A stretch of 64,000 nt of DNA from Lysobacterales bacterium. Its GTDB lineage: Bacteria; Pseudomonadota; Gammaproteobacteria; Xanthomonadales; SZUA-36. The stretch spans positions 27,135-91,134 of the forward strand of contig JAOUCS010000002.1 in the NCBI GenBank assembly GCA_029859645.1. Direction: 5' to 3'. The notes under the pieces were generated by a model. It did not search any database. It worked only from the letters and a program-made list of their open reading frames with translations, and was not told the origin of the DNA. Position 1 is the stretch's first letter. Each line of letters begins with the position of its first letter. Below are positions 18,896 to 28,394 of the stretch, piece after piece. A program made the position numbers and the translations under genes.

Positions 18896-20605
18896 ATGCG
18901 ATTTGAACTGAAAGACAGCAGGCGGCTAACCGGTTCCAACCTGTATTGGGAACGCCCCAGCGCCATCATCGATGTTGCCATCGACGGATCACCTCAGGAA
19001 ATCATAGCCGCCTGGGAAAAAGCGGTTCGGCAGCTGCTCGACCCGGTCGGCTATTCTGAGCAGGCCAGCTGTTATCGCGTGTATGACGGTGGCGCAAGCC
19101 TGCTGATCTCAGCACCGATTGATGTGTTGTACTCCATGTGTGAATTGAACGAGACAGCCTGGGCTACAGCCGTTGCTGCACAGACAGGCGACAGCCCACC
19201 GGACCCGCTGGAAGAAATACCAAGGCTGGTGCGCCTGTTTGATGAGGAACGTAATCCGTCCCTGTTGGCCTTGCAGGCTGCCGCGCATCGACACGCCGTG
19301 CCCTTTCTCTGGGATGACGACGAGGTCTCGCTGGGTTACGGTCGGTCTGTCCGGATCTGGTCGCCCAATAACCTGCCTGCTCCCTATGAGATCGATTGGT
19401 CGGACTTTGAAAGCATACCGCTGGCGATGGTAACGGGAACCAATGGCAAATCCACCACCGTTCGAATGACGGCCGCGATCATGACGGCAGCGGGCTATAA
19501 CGCGGGTCTCACTTCTACCGATTTCATACGGGTCGGTGAACGGGTGATTGATACCGGAGATTACTCGGGTACCGGCGGGGCCCGCATGCTGATGCGCCAG
19601 AAAGATGTTGAGATGGCGGTACTGGAAGTAGCGCGAGGTGGTTTATTGCGCCGCGGGCTAGGCGTGGAAAGGGCCGATGTGGCCGTTGTTACCAACGTTG
19701 CCGCCGACCATCTGGGCGACTATGGCATCAACTCGGTGCCTGAATTGATTCCGGCCAAGTTCATTGTCAGCAAAGCCCTGCACGGCAAAGCCCCGCTGGT
19801 GGTGAATGCGGATGACGAGGGTGTCGTTGAGTATGCTTCGATTCTTGACAAGGTAAAAATCTGGTTCAGCCTGGATTCTGAAAACCCTGTGCTCCTGGCA
19901 GCGAGGAGCGCCGGAGGCGCAGTCTGTTATTTGGATAACGGCTGGATCATGTTTGCGAACGGCGCTGATGCCCGACAGCTGGCGAACGTTGACGAGATTC
20001 CTGCCACCTTGAGTGGCAGGGTGCGATACAACATCTCCAACGCCATGGCGGCATGCTGTATCGCACTGTCATTGGGTTTGCCAGACAAAGCCATTCGCAA
20101 CGGCCTGGCGGTCTTCCGGGGTGACGAGCATGATAACCCGGGGCGGGGTAACTGGTTCGAGCATGAAACGGATGGTGGAACGATTAATATCCTGGTGGAT
20201 TTTGCGCATAACGAACATGGTATGAATGCGTTGGCAGACGCCATCAGGCAGGTACCGGCAGAGCGGATTATCCTGTTGATGGGTCAGGCCGGTGACCGGC
20301 CGGACAAAGACATCGCGGACCTGGTCAGAGCCGCCTGCAGTGTCCGGCCGGGCCAGTTGCTGGTGGCCGAGCTGCCGGGTTACGAGCGGGGCCGATCGAC
20401 CGGTGAAGTGCCCGAACTGATTCGGCAGGAAGCCATTCGCTCTGGCATACCTGCAGATGTCATCGAGTTGTTTCCAGCCCCGCGCGAGGCTACATCCGAG
20501 GCGCTTGACCGTGCAAGGCCGGGTGATTTGATCGTGTTGCTGGCGTTGACACAAAGGGCGGAAGCCCTGGCGCTGGTGCATGAATTTCTTGAGGACCGGG
20601 CCTGA
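18896..20605 (+). CDS. CphA-like Mur ligase family protein lacking the ATP-grasp domain
   Basis: A 569-residue paralogue of cyanophycin synthetase. The first 165 residues resemble the CphA N domain (for example [13 protein letters not shown]) but have no HxxEH motif. A Mur ligase-like module follows directly, with P-loop TGTNGKSTT near residues 179-187, [14 protein letters not shown] and DFAHNEHGM. The ATP-grasp domain that adds Asp in CphA is missing. This could be the CphA' type protein found beside CphA in some proteobacteria; its reaction is unproven, but arginine ligation or support of CphA is plausible. The stop precedes the thymidine kinase start by only four bases. Confidence 0.85.
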   Translation: MRFELKDSRRLTGSNLYWERPSAIIDVAIDGSPQEIIAAWEKAVRQLLDPVGYSEQASCYRVYDGGASLLISAPIDVLYSMCELNETAWATAVAAQTGDSPPDPLEEIPRLVRLFDEERNPSLLALQAAAHRHAVPFLWDDDEVSLGYGRSVRIWSPNNLPAPYEIDWSDFESIPLAMVTGTNGKSTTVRMTAAIMTAAGYNAGLTSTDFIRVGERVIDTGDYSGTGGARMLMRQKDVEMAVLEVARGGLLRRGLGVERADVAVVTNVAADHLGDYGINSVPELIPAKFIVSKALHGKAPLVVNADDEGVVEYASILDKVKIWFSLDSENPVLLAARSAGGAVCYLDNGWIMFANGADARQLANVDEIPATLSGRVRYNISNAMAACCIALSLGLPDKAIRNGLAVFRGDEHDNPGRGNWFEHETDGGTINILVDFAHNEHGMNALADAIRQVPAERIILLMGQAGDRPDKDIADLVRAACSVRPGQLLVAELPGYERGRSTGEVPELIRQEAIRSGIPADVIELFPAPREATSEALDRARPGDLIVLLALTQRAEALALVHEFLEDRA

Positions 20606-20609
20606 GATC

Positions 20610-21266
20610 ATGGCCAAGCTGTACTTTTATTATTCGGCCATGAACGCCGGCAAGACCACTCTCCTGCTGCAGTCTGCCCACAACTACCGCGAACGCGGCA
20701 TGAACGCTTTGTTATTCACGCCAGCGATGGATGATCGCTACCAGGTTGGAGTGATCAAATCCCGCATCGGTCTGGAAGCAGATGCAGTCGCGTTCAAAGT
20801 AGACGACGATCTGTTTGAATTCGTCAAGCAGGAACTCGAGGAGCGCAATGTTCATTGCGTGCTGGTGGATGAATCACAGTTCCTGACCCGCGACCAGGTC
20901 TTTGAGCTGACGGAAGTCGTAGACCGACTGTCGATACCGGTACTGTGTTTTGGCCTGCGGACAGATTTTCAGGGCGAGCTGTTTGAAGGCAGCCGCTACC
21001 TGCTGGCCTGGGCCGATCAGCTGGAAGAACTGAAAACCATCTGCCATACAGGCACGAAGGCGACCATGGTCGTGCGCGTCGATGATGAAGGTTATGCGCT
21101 TCGCGAGGGTTCACAGGTTCAGATTGGCGGGAATGAACGATATGTCTCCGTCAGCAGAAAGGAATTCAAGAATGTCTTTTTTGCGGGCAAAAAGATCCGC
21201 ATGGTCGATCCGTTTGAAAGCTCGGGGGACGGAGATTCTGAGCCGATGGAAGAGCTGCTAAAATAG
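20610..21266 (+). CDS. tdk: Thymidine kinase, TK1-like, with degenerate zinc site
   Basis: A 218-residue enzyme that phosphorylates thymidine in the salvage pathway. The P-loop MNAGKTT, the Mg-binding [16 protein letters not shown] and the substrate lasso [14 protein letters not shown] are clear. The structural zinc normally uses four ligands in ICxCG and VCRKH; here only Cys145 remains, with Thr147, Ser182 and Glu185 in the other three places. Activity is likely kept because the ATP and thymidine sites are intact. The ATG at 20610 is chosen over an upstream in-frame ATG inside the preceding gene. Confidence 0.93.
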   Translation: MAKLYFYYSAMNAGKTTLLLQSAHNYRERGMNALLFTPAMDDRYQVGVIKSRIGLEADAVAFKVDDDLFEFVKQELEERNVHCVLVDESQFLTRDQVFELTEVVDRLSIPVLCFGLRTDFQGELFEGSRYLLAWADQLEELKTICHTGTKATMVVRVDDEGYALREGSQVQIGGNERYVSVSRKEFKNVFFAGKKIRMVDPFESSGDGDSEPMEELLK

Positions 21267-21296
21267 CGCGTACTGGAAACCCGGAATACCATCGAC

Positions 21297-21497
21297 ATGC
21301 GGTTCCTCATCGTCCTTATCATCATTGCATTACTCGCGTTCAAATTCTGGCCGGAACAACCCATACCAACAGCAGAAGAGAGCTTCATCGGTCCTCAAAT
21401 CGAGTCATTGAAAAAGGCGGAACAGGTTGAAGACCAGTACATGGAAGCCCTGGACCGGGCGAATCAACAGATCGAAAAAGACTCGGATGGTGGCTGA
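21297..21497 (+). CDS. Small single-pass membrane protein of unknown function
   Basis: A 66-residue protein: a hydrophobic helix at residues 2-18 followed by a charged, probably helical tail rich in Glu, Gln and Lys. It lies 30 bases after tdk on the same strand, and the frame is closed by a stop just before the convergent mutM gene. I do not recognise the family. The clean anchor-plus-tail layout suggests a real gene, but coding status rests on that alone. Confidence 0.5.
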   Translation: MRFLIVLIIIALLAFKFWPEQPIPTAEESFIGPQIESLKKAEQVEDQYMEALDRANQQIEKDSDGG

Positions 21498-21515
21498 CGG
21501 CCGGTCGCTGGCATC

Positions 21516-22331
21516 TCAGCGCTGACACACGGCACAGTAATAACTCGATCGCTGGCCAATGACTTTTCTTTTCAAGGGCGCCTGGCATTGAAAGCATGGT
21601 TGCCCCGCTCTTTCGTAAACCAGCAGTTCCTGGGCGAAATAGCCGGGCTTGCCATCTGAATTGAGGAAGTCCCTCAGCGTGGTGCCGCCGTGACGGATAG
21701 CTCGGCTCAGCACATCCTGAATCGCTGCCGCCAGCGCCTCGTAGCGAGCGATTGAAATGCGCCCGGCAGCACGCCGGGGGTGGATACCGGCCATGAACAG
21801 CGCCTCCGAAGCGTAAATATTGCCAACACCCACGACGATTTTTCCATCCATGATGAAATTTTTGACCGGCCCTTTCCGGCCCCTGGAGTTTTTCCACAGG
21901 TGAGCACCGGAAAACTCTGCAGACAGGGGCTCCGGCCCCAGGTGTCGCAACAAGGGATGGTTTTCAGCGGGTTCGGTCCACCAGGCAAAAGCGCCGAATC
22001 GGCGCGGATCATTGAAGCGAACACATTTTCCGGTTTCGAGCAGCAGGTCAAAATGATCGTGTTTGAGCGGTGCTTCATGTGCATCACAGATGCGCAGGGA
22101 GCCGGACATGCCCAGGTGAATCAGCAGGCCGCCTGATGCCTGTACACCGATCAGCAGGTACTTGGCGCGCCGCCGGCAATGGCTTACGCGTTGACCCTCG
22201 GCTTGCAATACGTCGTCCGTCACGGGCCAGCGCAAACTGCGATTGCGCAATATCACTTGCTGGATGACGTGGCCGGACAGGGTGGGCTCGACGCCTCGCA
22301 GCGTGGTTTCGACTTCTGGCAGCTCAGGCAT
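21516..22331 (-). CDS. mutM: Formamidopyrimidine-DNA glycosylase
   Basis: A 271-residue base-excision repair enzyme removing 8-oxoguanine and ring-opened purines. The mature N terminus PELPEVET supplies catalytic Pro2 and Glu3, which fixes the start at 22331 rather than the in-frame ATG at 22382. The helix-two-turn-helix region with GVGNIYASEALF and the C-terminal zinc finger CFQC..CAVC are complete. It reads toward and nearly meets the small membrane protein gene. Confidence 0.97.
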   Translation of the reverse strand: MPELPEVETTLRGVEPTLSGHVIQQVILRNRSLRWPVTDDVLQAEGQRVSHCRRRAKYLLIGVQASGGLLIHLGMSGSLRICDAHEAPLKHDHFDLLLETGKCVRFNDPRRFGAFAWWTEPAENHPLLRHLGPEPLSAEFSGAHLWKNSRGRKGPVKNFIMDGKIVVGVGNIYASEALFMAGIHPRRAAGRISIARYEALAAAIQDVLSRAIRHGGTTLRDFLNSDGKPGYFAQELLVYERAGQPCFQCQAPLKRKVIGQRSSYYCAVCQR

Positions 22332-22443
22332 TGGTAAGGCTGCGCTTCCCTGCTCCGGCAACTTTGCTGTCGAAGGCGGCACTCAGTTGCGCTGATGGCA
22401 TCAGCCGCTGACTTCGCCAATCGGCTATATAGAGCGGCGTAAA

Positions 22444-22470
22444 CAAAAAAACCCGCCGTGATGGCGGGTT
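22444..22470 (-). terminator. Intrinsic terminator after rpmG
   Basis: Read leftward, the stem ACCCGCC / GGCGGGT with a five-base loop is followed by a U tract encoded by the A run at 22445-22450. It lies 25 bases after the rpmG stop and would end the rpmB-rpmG transcript. Confidence 0.88.
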
Positions 22471-22494
22471 CAGTAGTTTGACAAGAAACATTTG

Positions 22495-22662
22495 TTATTT
22501 GATCTTTGCTTCTTTGTACATCACATGCTTGCGAACGACGGGATCGTACTTTTTGATCTCCATCTTTCCCGGGGTGTTCTTCTTGTTTTTGTCGGTGGTA
22601 TAGAAGTGTCCGGTACCCGCTGATGAAACCAGGCGGATTTTATCTCTTGCGCTCTTGGCCAT
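22495..22662 (-). CDS. rpmG: 50S ribosomal protein L33
   Basis: A 55-residue basic protein found by reading the leftward strand; it is too short for routine gene calling. It starts [18 protein letters not shown] and contains [11 protein letters not shown] and [11 protein letters not shown], the standard L33 motifs. It has no CXXC pairs, so it is the zinc-free form. A near-perfect ribosome site AAAGGAGGA lies seven bases before the ATG. It follows rpmB by 15 bases, the conserved L28-L33 operon. Confidence 0.97.
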   Translation of the reverse strand: MAKSARDKIRLVSSAGTGHFYTTDKNKKNTPGKMEIKKYDPVVRKHVMYKEAKIK

Positions 22663-22677
22663 TGTTCAAATCCTCCT

Positions 22678-22914
22678 TTATACCTTTTCGCCGCGTGACC
22701 GCAGGTCAGCGAGGACAACATCGATGCCTTTCTTGTCGATGATGCGCAGCCCCTTCGTGGATACGCGAAGTTTCACCCAACGATTTTCACTTTCCACCCA
22801 GAACCGGTGGCTGTGAAGGTTAGGCAGAAAACGTCGCTTGCTCTTGATGTTCGAGTGCGACACGTTGTTTCCGGTTATAGGTCTTTTTCCGGTGACCTGG
22901 CAAACTCGTGACAT
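22678..22914 (-). CDS. rpmB: 50S ribosomal protein L28
   Basis: A 78-residue ribosomal protein beginning [12 protein letters not shown] and containing [18 protein letters not shown] and RFWVESE, all typical of L28. Only one of the cysteines of zinc-binding L28 forms is present, so this is the zinc-free version like its partner L33. First gene of the rpmB-rpmG pair; the 94-base gap upstream separates it from radC on the same strand. Confidence 0.98.
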   Translation of the reverse strand: MSRVCQVTGKRPITGNNVSHSNIKSKRRFLPNLHSHRFWVESENRWVKLRVSTKGLRIIDKKGIDVVLADLRSRGEKV

Positions 22915-23008
22915 GGGGCTTCCCGTAAAAACGTTGCAAAAATCAGCCGCACTTTATAACCCATGGCGAATGAATATGCAAGCAACTTGTAGCATATCAC
23001 GCCGCGGG

Positions 23009-23665
23009 TCAGAGCATTCCGCGGGCGGCCATTGAGACCGGCGTACCATCGCCCACGACGAAATGATCCAGCAGCCGGATATCCAGCAATGCAAGCGCAT
23101 CCTTGAGGCGCCGGGTGATGGCCTGGTCCGCCAGGCTGGGTTCGCTGATGCCCGAGGGGTGGTTGTGCGCCACGATAAGAGCGGCGGCGCCATGGCGCAG
23201 CGCTTTCTCAGCGACCACGCGCGGGTATACCGTAGCGCCGTCAATGGTGCCGTAAAATAACTCTTCAAATGCGATGACGCGATGGCGCGTGTCGAGAAAG
23301 AGGCAGGCAAACACTTCGTTTGGATGGTCTCGAAGAACGCTTTTCAGGTACTGTTCGGTGACTTCCGGGCTTTCCATCGGTCCGCTCCTGATCAGTGATT
23401 CACGCAGATGGCGCCGTGCCAATTCGAGCACGGCCAGCAATTTTGCCGATTTGGCCGGCCCGAGGCCCTGCTGGTGCTCAAGGTCCCTGCGACCGGCCTG
23501 CAACAATCCCCGCAGGCCTCCAAATACGCGCAACAGCCGGTCGGCCAGCTCAATAACCGGGATTTTTTCGGTGCCGGTACCCAGAAACAGGGCCAGCAGT
23601 TCGACATCAGTCAACGAAGACAGGCCACTTTTTGCCAATTTTTCGCGAGGCAGGATGCTGCTCAT
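23009..23665 (-). CDS. radC: RadC family JAB/MPN domain protein
   Basis: A 218-residue protein with an N-terminal helix-hairpin-helix-like region (about 1-95) and a C-terminal JAMM domain whose metal motif is AHNHPSGISEPSLAD. The start at 23665 gives the family's usual N terminus PREKLAKSG; a longer open frame up to 24022 overlaps the divergent coaBC gene and is not similar to anything. The biological role of RadC is unresolved; a DNA-repair function was once proposed. The position between rpmB and coaBC is conserved in gammaproteobacteria. Confidence 0.93.
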   Translation of the reverse strand: MSSILPREKLAKSGLSSLTDVELLALFLGTGTEKIPVIELADRLLRVFGGLRGLLQAGRRDLEHQQGLGPAKSAKLLAVLELARRHLRESLIRSGPMESPEVTEQYLKSVLRDHPNEVFACLFLDTRHRVIAFEELFYGTIDGATVYPRVVAEKALRHGAAALIVAHNHPSGISEPSLADQAITRRLKDALALLDIRLLDHFVVGDGTPVSMAARGML

Positions 23666-23763
23666 GACATAATTATCAGGTTGTAGTCTTGCTGCGGTTA
23701 CGGAAAAATCACCCGAGGAGATGTAAGCTAATAGCCTTGGAAAATCTCCTGGAGTGCGATGCA

Positions 23764-25002
23764 ATGAGCGGCAAACGAATAGTGCTGGGTGTGACCGGCG
23801 GAATTGCCGCCTACAAAGCGGTAGAGCTTGTACGGCGACTCCGGGAAACCGGTGCGGAAGTACGGGTCGTGATGACCACGGGGGCAAGGGCCTTTGTGAC
23901 GCCGCTGACTTTTCAGGCGGTTTCAGGTCAACCGGTTCACACGGAACTGCTCGATGAATCTGCCGAGGCTGGCATGGGACACATAGAGCTTGCGCGGTGG
24001 GCTGACCAGGTGGTGGTTGCACCGGCCACGGCTCACTTCATGGCCCAGCTTGCCCACGGACTCGCACCGGACCTGCTTTCGACGCTCTGCCTGGCGTCGG
24101 CCGCGCCGGTACTGTTGGCGCCGGCAATGAATCAACAGATGTGGGACAATCCGGCCACCCGGGCCAACTGTCAAGTCCTCAGTGATCGCGGTATCACGCT
24201 GGCGGGACCAGCGAGCGGCAGCCAGGCCTGCGGCGACACGGGGCCCGGCCGAATGCTGGAGCCCATTGAAATAGTGCAACGGCTCGGCGTGTCCGGGACA
24301 GGTTGCTTGCAGGGCCGTGTCGTGGTCGTGACCGCCGGCCCCACTTTTGAAGATATTGATCCTGTGCGATTTATTGGCAACCGCTCCTCGGGCAAAATGG
24401 GGTTTGCCGTGGCTGAAGCTGCGTTAGCTGCCGGCGCCAGGGTCCATTTGGTGGCGGGACCTGTCAATCTCCGAACGCCTGCCGGGGTGGAACGGGCCGA
24501 TGTTCGTGGCGCGGTTGAAATGCGCGACGTCGCGCTGGCTCTTGCGGCTGGAGCAGACCTTTTTATCAGCGTTGCCGCGGTCGCTGACTATACGCCGGCT
24601 AAACCTGAGCGACAGAAAATTAAAAAAGGCCCGCCGCGGCAAACATTGGACCTGGAAAGCACCCCTGATATCGTTGCGGAAGTTGCGGCCATGGAAGAGG
24701 GCCCGCTGACGGTCGGGTTTGCTGCTGAAACCGAAAACCTGAGACAGCATGCCCGGGATAAGCTTTCACGCAAAAGGCTTGATATGATTGCAGCCAACCG
24801 GGTGGGGCTGGATGGTTCCGGTTTTGAAAGTGAAATGAATGAAATAGTGATCCTGACACCCGAAGGTGAGACAGACCTGGGAAAAGGAAACAAGCGAGAT
24901 CTCGCACGCCTGCTGGTCGAAGAAGCTGCCAGGAGGCTCAAAGGAAAGGACGACATTGAAAGCTGTACAGCTCAAAATACTCGACCCGCGACTCGGAACT
25001 GA
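23764..25002 (+). CDS. coaBC: Bifunctional phosphopantothenoylcysteine decarboxylase / phosphopantothenate-cysteine ligase
   Basis: A 412-residue coenzyme A biosynthesis enzyme. The N-terminal CoaC flavoprotein half has [11 protein letters not shown], the active-site His in [15 protein letters not shown] and the catalytic Cys in [12 protein letters not shown]. The CoaB ligase half begins about residue 185 with [25 protein letters not shown]. The ATG at 23764 begins the flavoprotein fold; the longer open frame from 23689 adds no similarity. The last 47 bases overlap dut in another frame. Confidence 0.95.
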   Translation: MSGKRIVLGVTGGIAAYKAVELVRRLRETGAEVRVVMTTGARAFVTPLTFQAVSGQPVHTELLDESAEAGMGHIELARWADQVVVAPATAHFMAQLAHGLAPDLLSTLCLASAAPVLLAPAMNQQMWDNPATRANCQVLSDRGITLAGPASGSQACGDTGPGRMLEPIEIVQRLGVSGTGCLQGRVVVVTAGPTFEDIDPVRFIGNRSSGKMGFAVAEAALAAGARVHLVAGPVNLRTPAGVERADVRGAVEMRDVALALAAGADLFISVAAVADYTPAKPERQKIKKGPPRQTLDLESTPDIVAEVAAMEEGPLTVGFAAETENLRQHARDKLSRKRLDMIAANRVGLDGSGFESEMNEIVILTPEGETDLGKGNKRDLARLLVEEAARRLKGKDDIESCTAQNTRPATRN

Positions 25003-25411
25003 GTTCCCCCTCCCGGACTATGCGACTGATGGGTCTGCGGGCATGGATCTGAGGGCCTGCCTTGATGAGACCATCGAGATCGCCCCGCGTGAAACACGGC
25101 TGGTTCCAACCGGTTTTGCGATGCACATGAAAGATTCCGGTCTCGCAGCGGTGCTTCTGCCCCGGTCCGGTCTCGGCCACAAACATGGCATTGTGCTCGG
25201 AAACCTGGTTGGCCTGATCGACAGTGATTACCAGGGGCAGGTGTTCGTCTCCTGCTGGAACCGGTCCGAGTCGCCGTTTGTCATAGAGCCTGGAGCGCGC
25301 ATCGCACAGATGGTTTTCGTGCCGGTGGTCCAGGCACAATGGAATATCGTGGACGATTTCGACACTTCAGACCGCGGTGGCGGCGGATTCGGCCACACAG
25401 GACAATCGTAA
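24956..25411 (+). CDS. dut: Deoxyuridine 5'-triphosphate nucleotidohydrolase
   Basis: A 151-residue trimeric dUTPase. The conserved motifs occur in order: [45 protein letters not shown] and the C-terminal [10 protein letters not shown] arm. The start is the TTG at 24956 because the first ATG downstream lies inside motif 1, and AAGGAAAGGA sits just upstream. This puts the start inside the end of coaBC, an overlap of 47 bases, so translation is probably coupled. The order coaBC-dut-algC is conserved. Confidence 0.95.
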   Translation: MKAVQLKILDPRLGTEFPLPDYATDGSAGMDLRACLDETIEIAPRETRLVPTGFAMHMKDSGLAAVLLPRSGLGHKHGIVLGNLVGLIDSDYQGQVFVSCWNRSESPFVIEPGARIAQMVFVPVVQAQWNIVDDFDTSDRGGGGFGHTGQS

Positions 25412-25424
25412 AGGACTGCGATCT

Positions 25425-27923
25425 ATGAATCTTACAGAAAAACTGGGGGGATTGACCCGCATTTCGACCCAAAAGCGAGTCAGCAATGTGTTGATCCTGG
25501 CGCTTGGATTGCTTGGACTGATGATCATAGGTACGGCTATTTGGCTGTCGTTCACCGATTGGCGTCATTCAGGTCTCAGATCCAGTGCAGAATCCGAAAG
25601 CCGGCAGGCCATCGAAGACCTGGCTGTTCCGGTCAAGTCACTCAAGCGGATCATGAATGATGAACAGGTGCAAATCCTGGCGCTGCGCGCTCTGAAAGAT
25701 GAGCATAAGCTGGCTGATCTGAGAGCATACCTGGGAGGGCGACTCACCGAGCTGGCGGATGTTCAGGTTTTCGGATCGGACCTTTCTGCAGTCAGGCCGG
25801 CGGAACTGGGTCCGAACGGTTATGCCCTGTTTGAACTGCTTTCATCGACGCTGGAAAATAACCAGGGATTGATGCAGATACACAATGTGCTGCAACCGCC
25901 CAGGCTGTTTGACGCAGCCGTCATCAATCAGGAGGGTGAAGCAAAGGGTGTGATCGTGTTGGCCCTGGAACCTGTATACCTGCTGAAAGGATTCAACCCC
26001 GAGATCGGGTCGGTCGGCATCATCAGGCTGACGCAAAACAATGGGAGGCAACCTGCGAGCCTGCTTGCGGAATGGGGTGACCCTGATTTACTTGGGGAAG
26101 TACCGACTAAAACCCTGATAGCCGGCACCCTGTTCAGGCTCGAGACCCCCTTACAGATGCATGTCGGGCTGATTGGGACCGGTATGGCGTTATTGATCAT
26201 TGTTGCGGGCCTGTTTTGCCTGCTGGCATCCGGACTGCTTTATCGCAGTAACAAAAAGTGGCTGCAGGAAGACGCCGGTAACGGGACCAAGACCCGCTCC
26301 ATGGTGGAACCCCCTGTCGTAACGGCTGAGGCGCAGCCTGAGCCCCGTCCTGAACCCGCGCCCCTCAGGCCGACGCCTGAACCGGAAGAAAAGATTGCGG
26401 ATCCAGCTCAGCAGCGAGCGAAACCTGAACCGGCGGACGAGGACTTTGCCGAGCAGGCATCCGATCCAGAGATTGATGTCCCGCCGCCGATGCGGCTTCA
26501 ATACGATATTGCCGAGAGAAGAAAATTGAGAGAGGCCAAACACACCCCCGTCGAACTGACGCCGGAAATCTTTCGTGCCTATGATATCCGCGGCGTGATT
26601 GACAAGACACTGGATTCGGGCATCGCAAAAAATGTCGGCCAGGTCGTCGGCACGCTCGCACTTGAAAAAAATGCTGGCCCCGTGGTAGTGGCGCGTGACG
26701 GCAGGCTGTCGGGGCCGTACTTGATGGAAGGAATGATCGAAGGCATCGTTTCCACCGGCTGCGATGTGCTGGACATCGGTGCGGTGCCGACCGGGGTTCT
26801 CTATTACGCTGCCCATGAAATGGCCGCCGGCTCCGGCGTGATGATCACCGGTAGCCACAATCCTCCTGATTATAACGGTTTCAAGATCATGATCGCCGGC
26901 GATACCTTATACGGCGACGCGATCAGTGCTTTTTACGAACGAATCCGGGTGCGTGATCTGAAAATTGGCGAGGGCGAGGTCAGGCGGCAGGACGTCGTTC
27001 CGGATTACATCAAGCGGATTGCTGACGACGTCTCGGTGGAACGCGAGCTTAAAGTCGTTATTGACTGTGGCAACGGCATCGGTGCAGTGTGCGCTGCCGA
27101 CGCGTTGCGTGCCCTGGGAGTGGAAGTTTTGCCTTTGTTCGATGAAGTAGACGGCACATTTCCGAATCACCACCCTGACCCAAGTGACCCGGAGAACCTG
27201 GTGGACCTGATTGAATCAGTTCGCTTGATGGATGCAGACCTGGGTCTGGCTTTTGATGGCGATGCCGACCGGCTGGGAGTGGTTACACTGGCCGGTAATA
27301 TCATCTATCCCGACCGGGTGATGATGTTGCTGGCATTGGATGTTTTGGATAGAAATCCGGGAGCGACCATCATTTACGATGTGAAATGCACCAGTCACCT
27401 GCCCAGGGTCATCAAGGAGGCTGGCGGTAATCCGGTCATGTACAAGACCGGTCATTCTCTGATCAAGGCCAGGATGAAGGAAATCGGATCGCCGTTCGCC
27501 GGTGAAATGAGTGGGCATTTCTTCTTTGGCGAACGCTGGTATGGCGTCGACGATGGAATCTATGCCGCGGCCAGGCTACTGGAAATCCTGGGCAGCACCG
27601 AGGCCCCGCCGGAAGCGATACTCAACGCATTGCCGACCAGTTTCAGCACGCCGGAACTGAAGGTGCAGATGAAGGAGGGCGAAAACCATGCCTTTGTCGA
27701 GGCGTTCAAGCAATCTGCCCAGTTCGAAGGGGCGAACATCAGCACCATCGACGGGCTCAGGGCCGATTTTGATGATGGCTGGGGGCTGGTCCGGGCTTCC
27801 AATACCACACCCATCCTGGTGGTGCGTTTCGATGCCGAGACCGAGGAAGCGCTGGTCCGCATCAAGGCCGCCTTCCGGTCCAAAATGCTGGAAGTCAATC
27901 CGTCACTTGAACTCAATTTTTAA
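25425..27923 (+). CDS. algC: Phosphomannomutase/phosphoglucomutase with membrane N-terminal extension
   Basis: An 832-residue protein. The C-terminal 460 residues, from about VELTPEIFRAYDIRG, are a complete hexose phosphomutase: phosphoserine loop TGSHNPPDYNGFK with Ser477, Mg loop DGDADR (611-616), sugar loop GEMSGHFFF and the C-terminal phosphate-binding RASNTTP. The first 270 residues hold two membrane helices (about 18-43 and 245-273) bracketing a probable periplasmic domain, then a Pro/Glu-rich linker (about 295-355). Pseudomonas AlgC lacks this extension; related gammaproteobacteria have it. It supplies mannose 1-P or glucose 1-P for surface polysaccharides; the extension may tether or sense. 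Confidence 0.93.
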   Translation: MNLTEKLGGLTRISTQKRVSNVLILALGLLGLMIIGTAIWLSFTDWRHSGLRSSAESESRQAIEDLAVPVKSLKRIMNDEQVQILALRALKDEHKLADLRAYLGGRLTELADVQVFGSDLSAVRPAELGPNGYALFELLSSTLENNQGLMQIHNVLQPPRLFDAAVINQEGEAKGVIVLALEPVYLLKGFNPEIGSVGIIRLTQNNGRQPASLLAEWGDPDLLGEVPTKTLIAGTLFRLETPLQMHVGLIGTGMALLIIVAGLFCLLASGLLYRSNKKWLQEDAGNGTKTRSMVEPPVVTAEAQPEPRPEPAPLRPTPEPEEKIADPAQQRAKPEPADEDFAEQASDPEIDVPPPMRLQYDIAERRKLREAKHTPVELTPEIFRAYDIRGVIDKTLDSGIAKNVGQVVGTLALEKNAGPVVVARDGRLSGPYLMEGMIEGIVSTGCDVLDIGAVPTGVLYYAAHEMAAGSGVMITGSHNPPDYNGFKIMIAGDTLYGDAISAFYERIRVRDLKIGEGEVRRQDVVPDYIKRIADDVSVERELKVVIDCGNGIGAVCAADALRALGVEVLPLFDEVDGTFPNHHPDPSDPENLVDLIESVRLMDADLGLAFDGDADRLGVVTLAGNIIYPDRVMMLLALDVLDRNPGATIIYDVKCTSHLPRVIKEAGGNPVMYKTGHSLIKARMKEIGSPFAGEMSGHFFFGERWYGVDDGIYAAARLLEILGSTEAPPEAILNALPTSFSTPELKVQMKEGENHAFVEAFKQSAQFEGANISTIDGLRADFDDGWGLVRASNTTPILVVRFDAETEEALVRIKAAFRSKMLEVNPSLELNF

Positions 27924-27954
27924 CCGAATGTCATCCGGAGCGAGTAATTGCCCT

Positions 27955-28386
27955 ATGAAACTGCAGCGCTATTGCCACATTTTTATCACCTGTCTTCTGA
28001 TAGCCTCTTTACCGGTCCACGCGGAAGGTATCCCCGTTGAACCCGGTCTCTGGAAAATGACTTCCACGGTAACCATGCCCATGCTGCCTCAGCCCCGCGT
28101 TACGACGATGACCGAATGCATGACCAAGTCCGAGATATCGATGGACGAGGTAGGGGGCGGGGACATGGACCCCAATTGCAGTTTCGAGATGTCACAAGTG
28201 GACGGTAATACCATGAAGTGGACGGTTGACTGTCCCGTCGAGGGTGGCACATCGCACGGCGAATGGCAGGCCACATCCGGGGGCGATACGGTGACCGGTG
28301 AAGGCCTGCTGACGGTTTCTTTCCAGGGCCAGTCGATGGACATGACCATGTCCTGGCAGGGCGAACGCATCGGCGAGTGCCCCTGA
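27955..28386 (+). CDS. DUF3617 family secreted protein
   Basis: A 143-residue protein with a signal peptide (residues 1-22, ending VHAEG) and the DUF3617 pattern: PGLWKMTSTV near the mature N terminus, ECMT, a second Cys near NCSFE, a third in VDCPVEGG and a C-terminal GECP. The cysteines probably form disulfides in the periplasm. The function of the family is unknown. It follows the mutase gene by 31 bases and converges on gshA. Confidence 0.8.
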   Translation: MKLQRYCHIFITCLLIASLPVHAEGIPVEPGLWKMTSTVTMPMLPQPRVTTMTECMTKSEISMDEVGGGDMDPNCSFEMSQVDGNTMKWTVDCPVEGGTSHGEWQATSGGDTVTGEGLLTVSFQGQSMDMTMSWQGERIGECP

Positions 28387-28394
28387 AGCCTGAG

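Noticed and set aside
23666..24022. N-terminal extension of radC
   Set aside because: It overlaps the start of the divergent coaBC gene and the RadC family begins at the PREKL segment.
25084..25100. A parS-like half site near GCGTGAAACA inside dut
   Set aside because: Only about 11 of 16 positions match the consensus and the left half is missing; no better match was seen near parAB.
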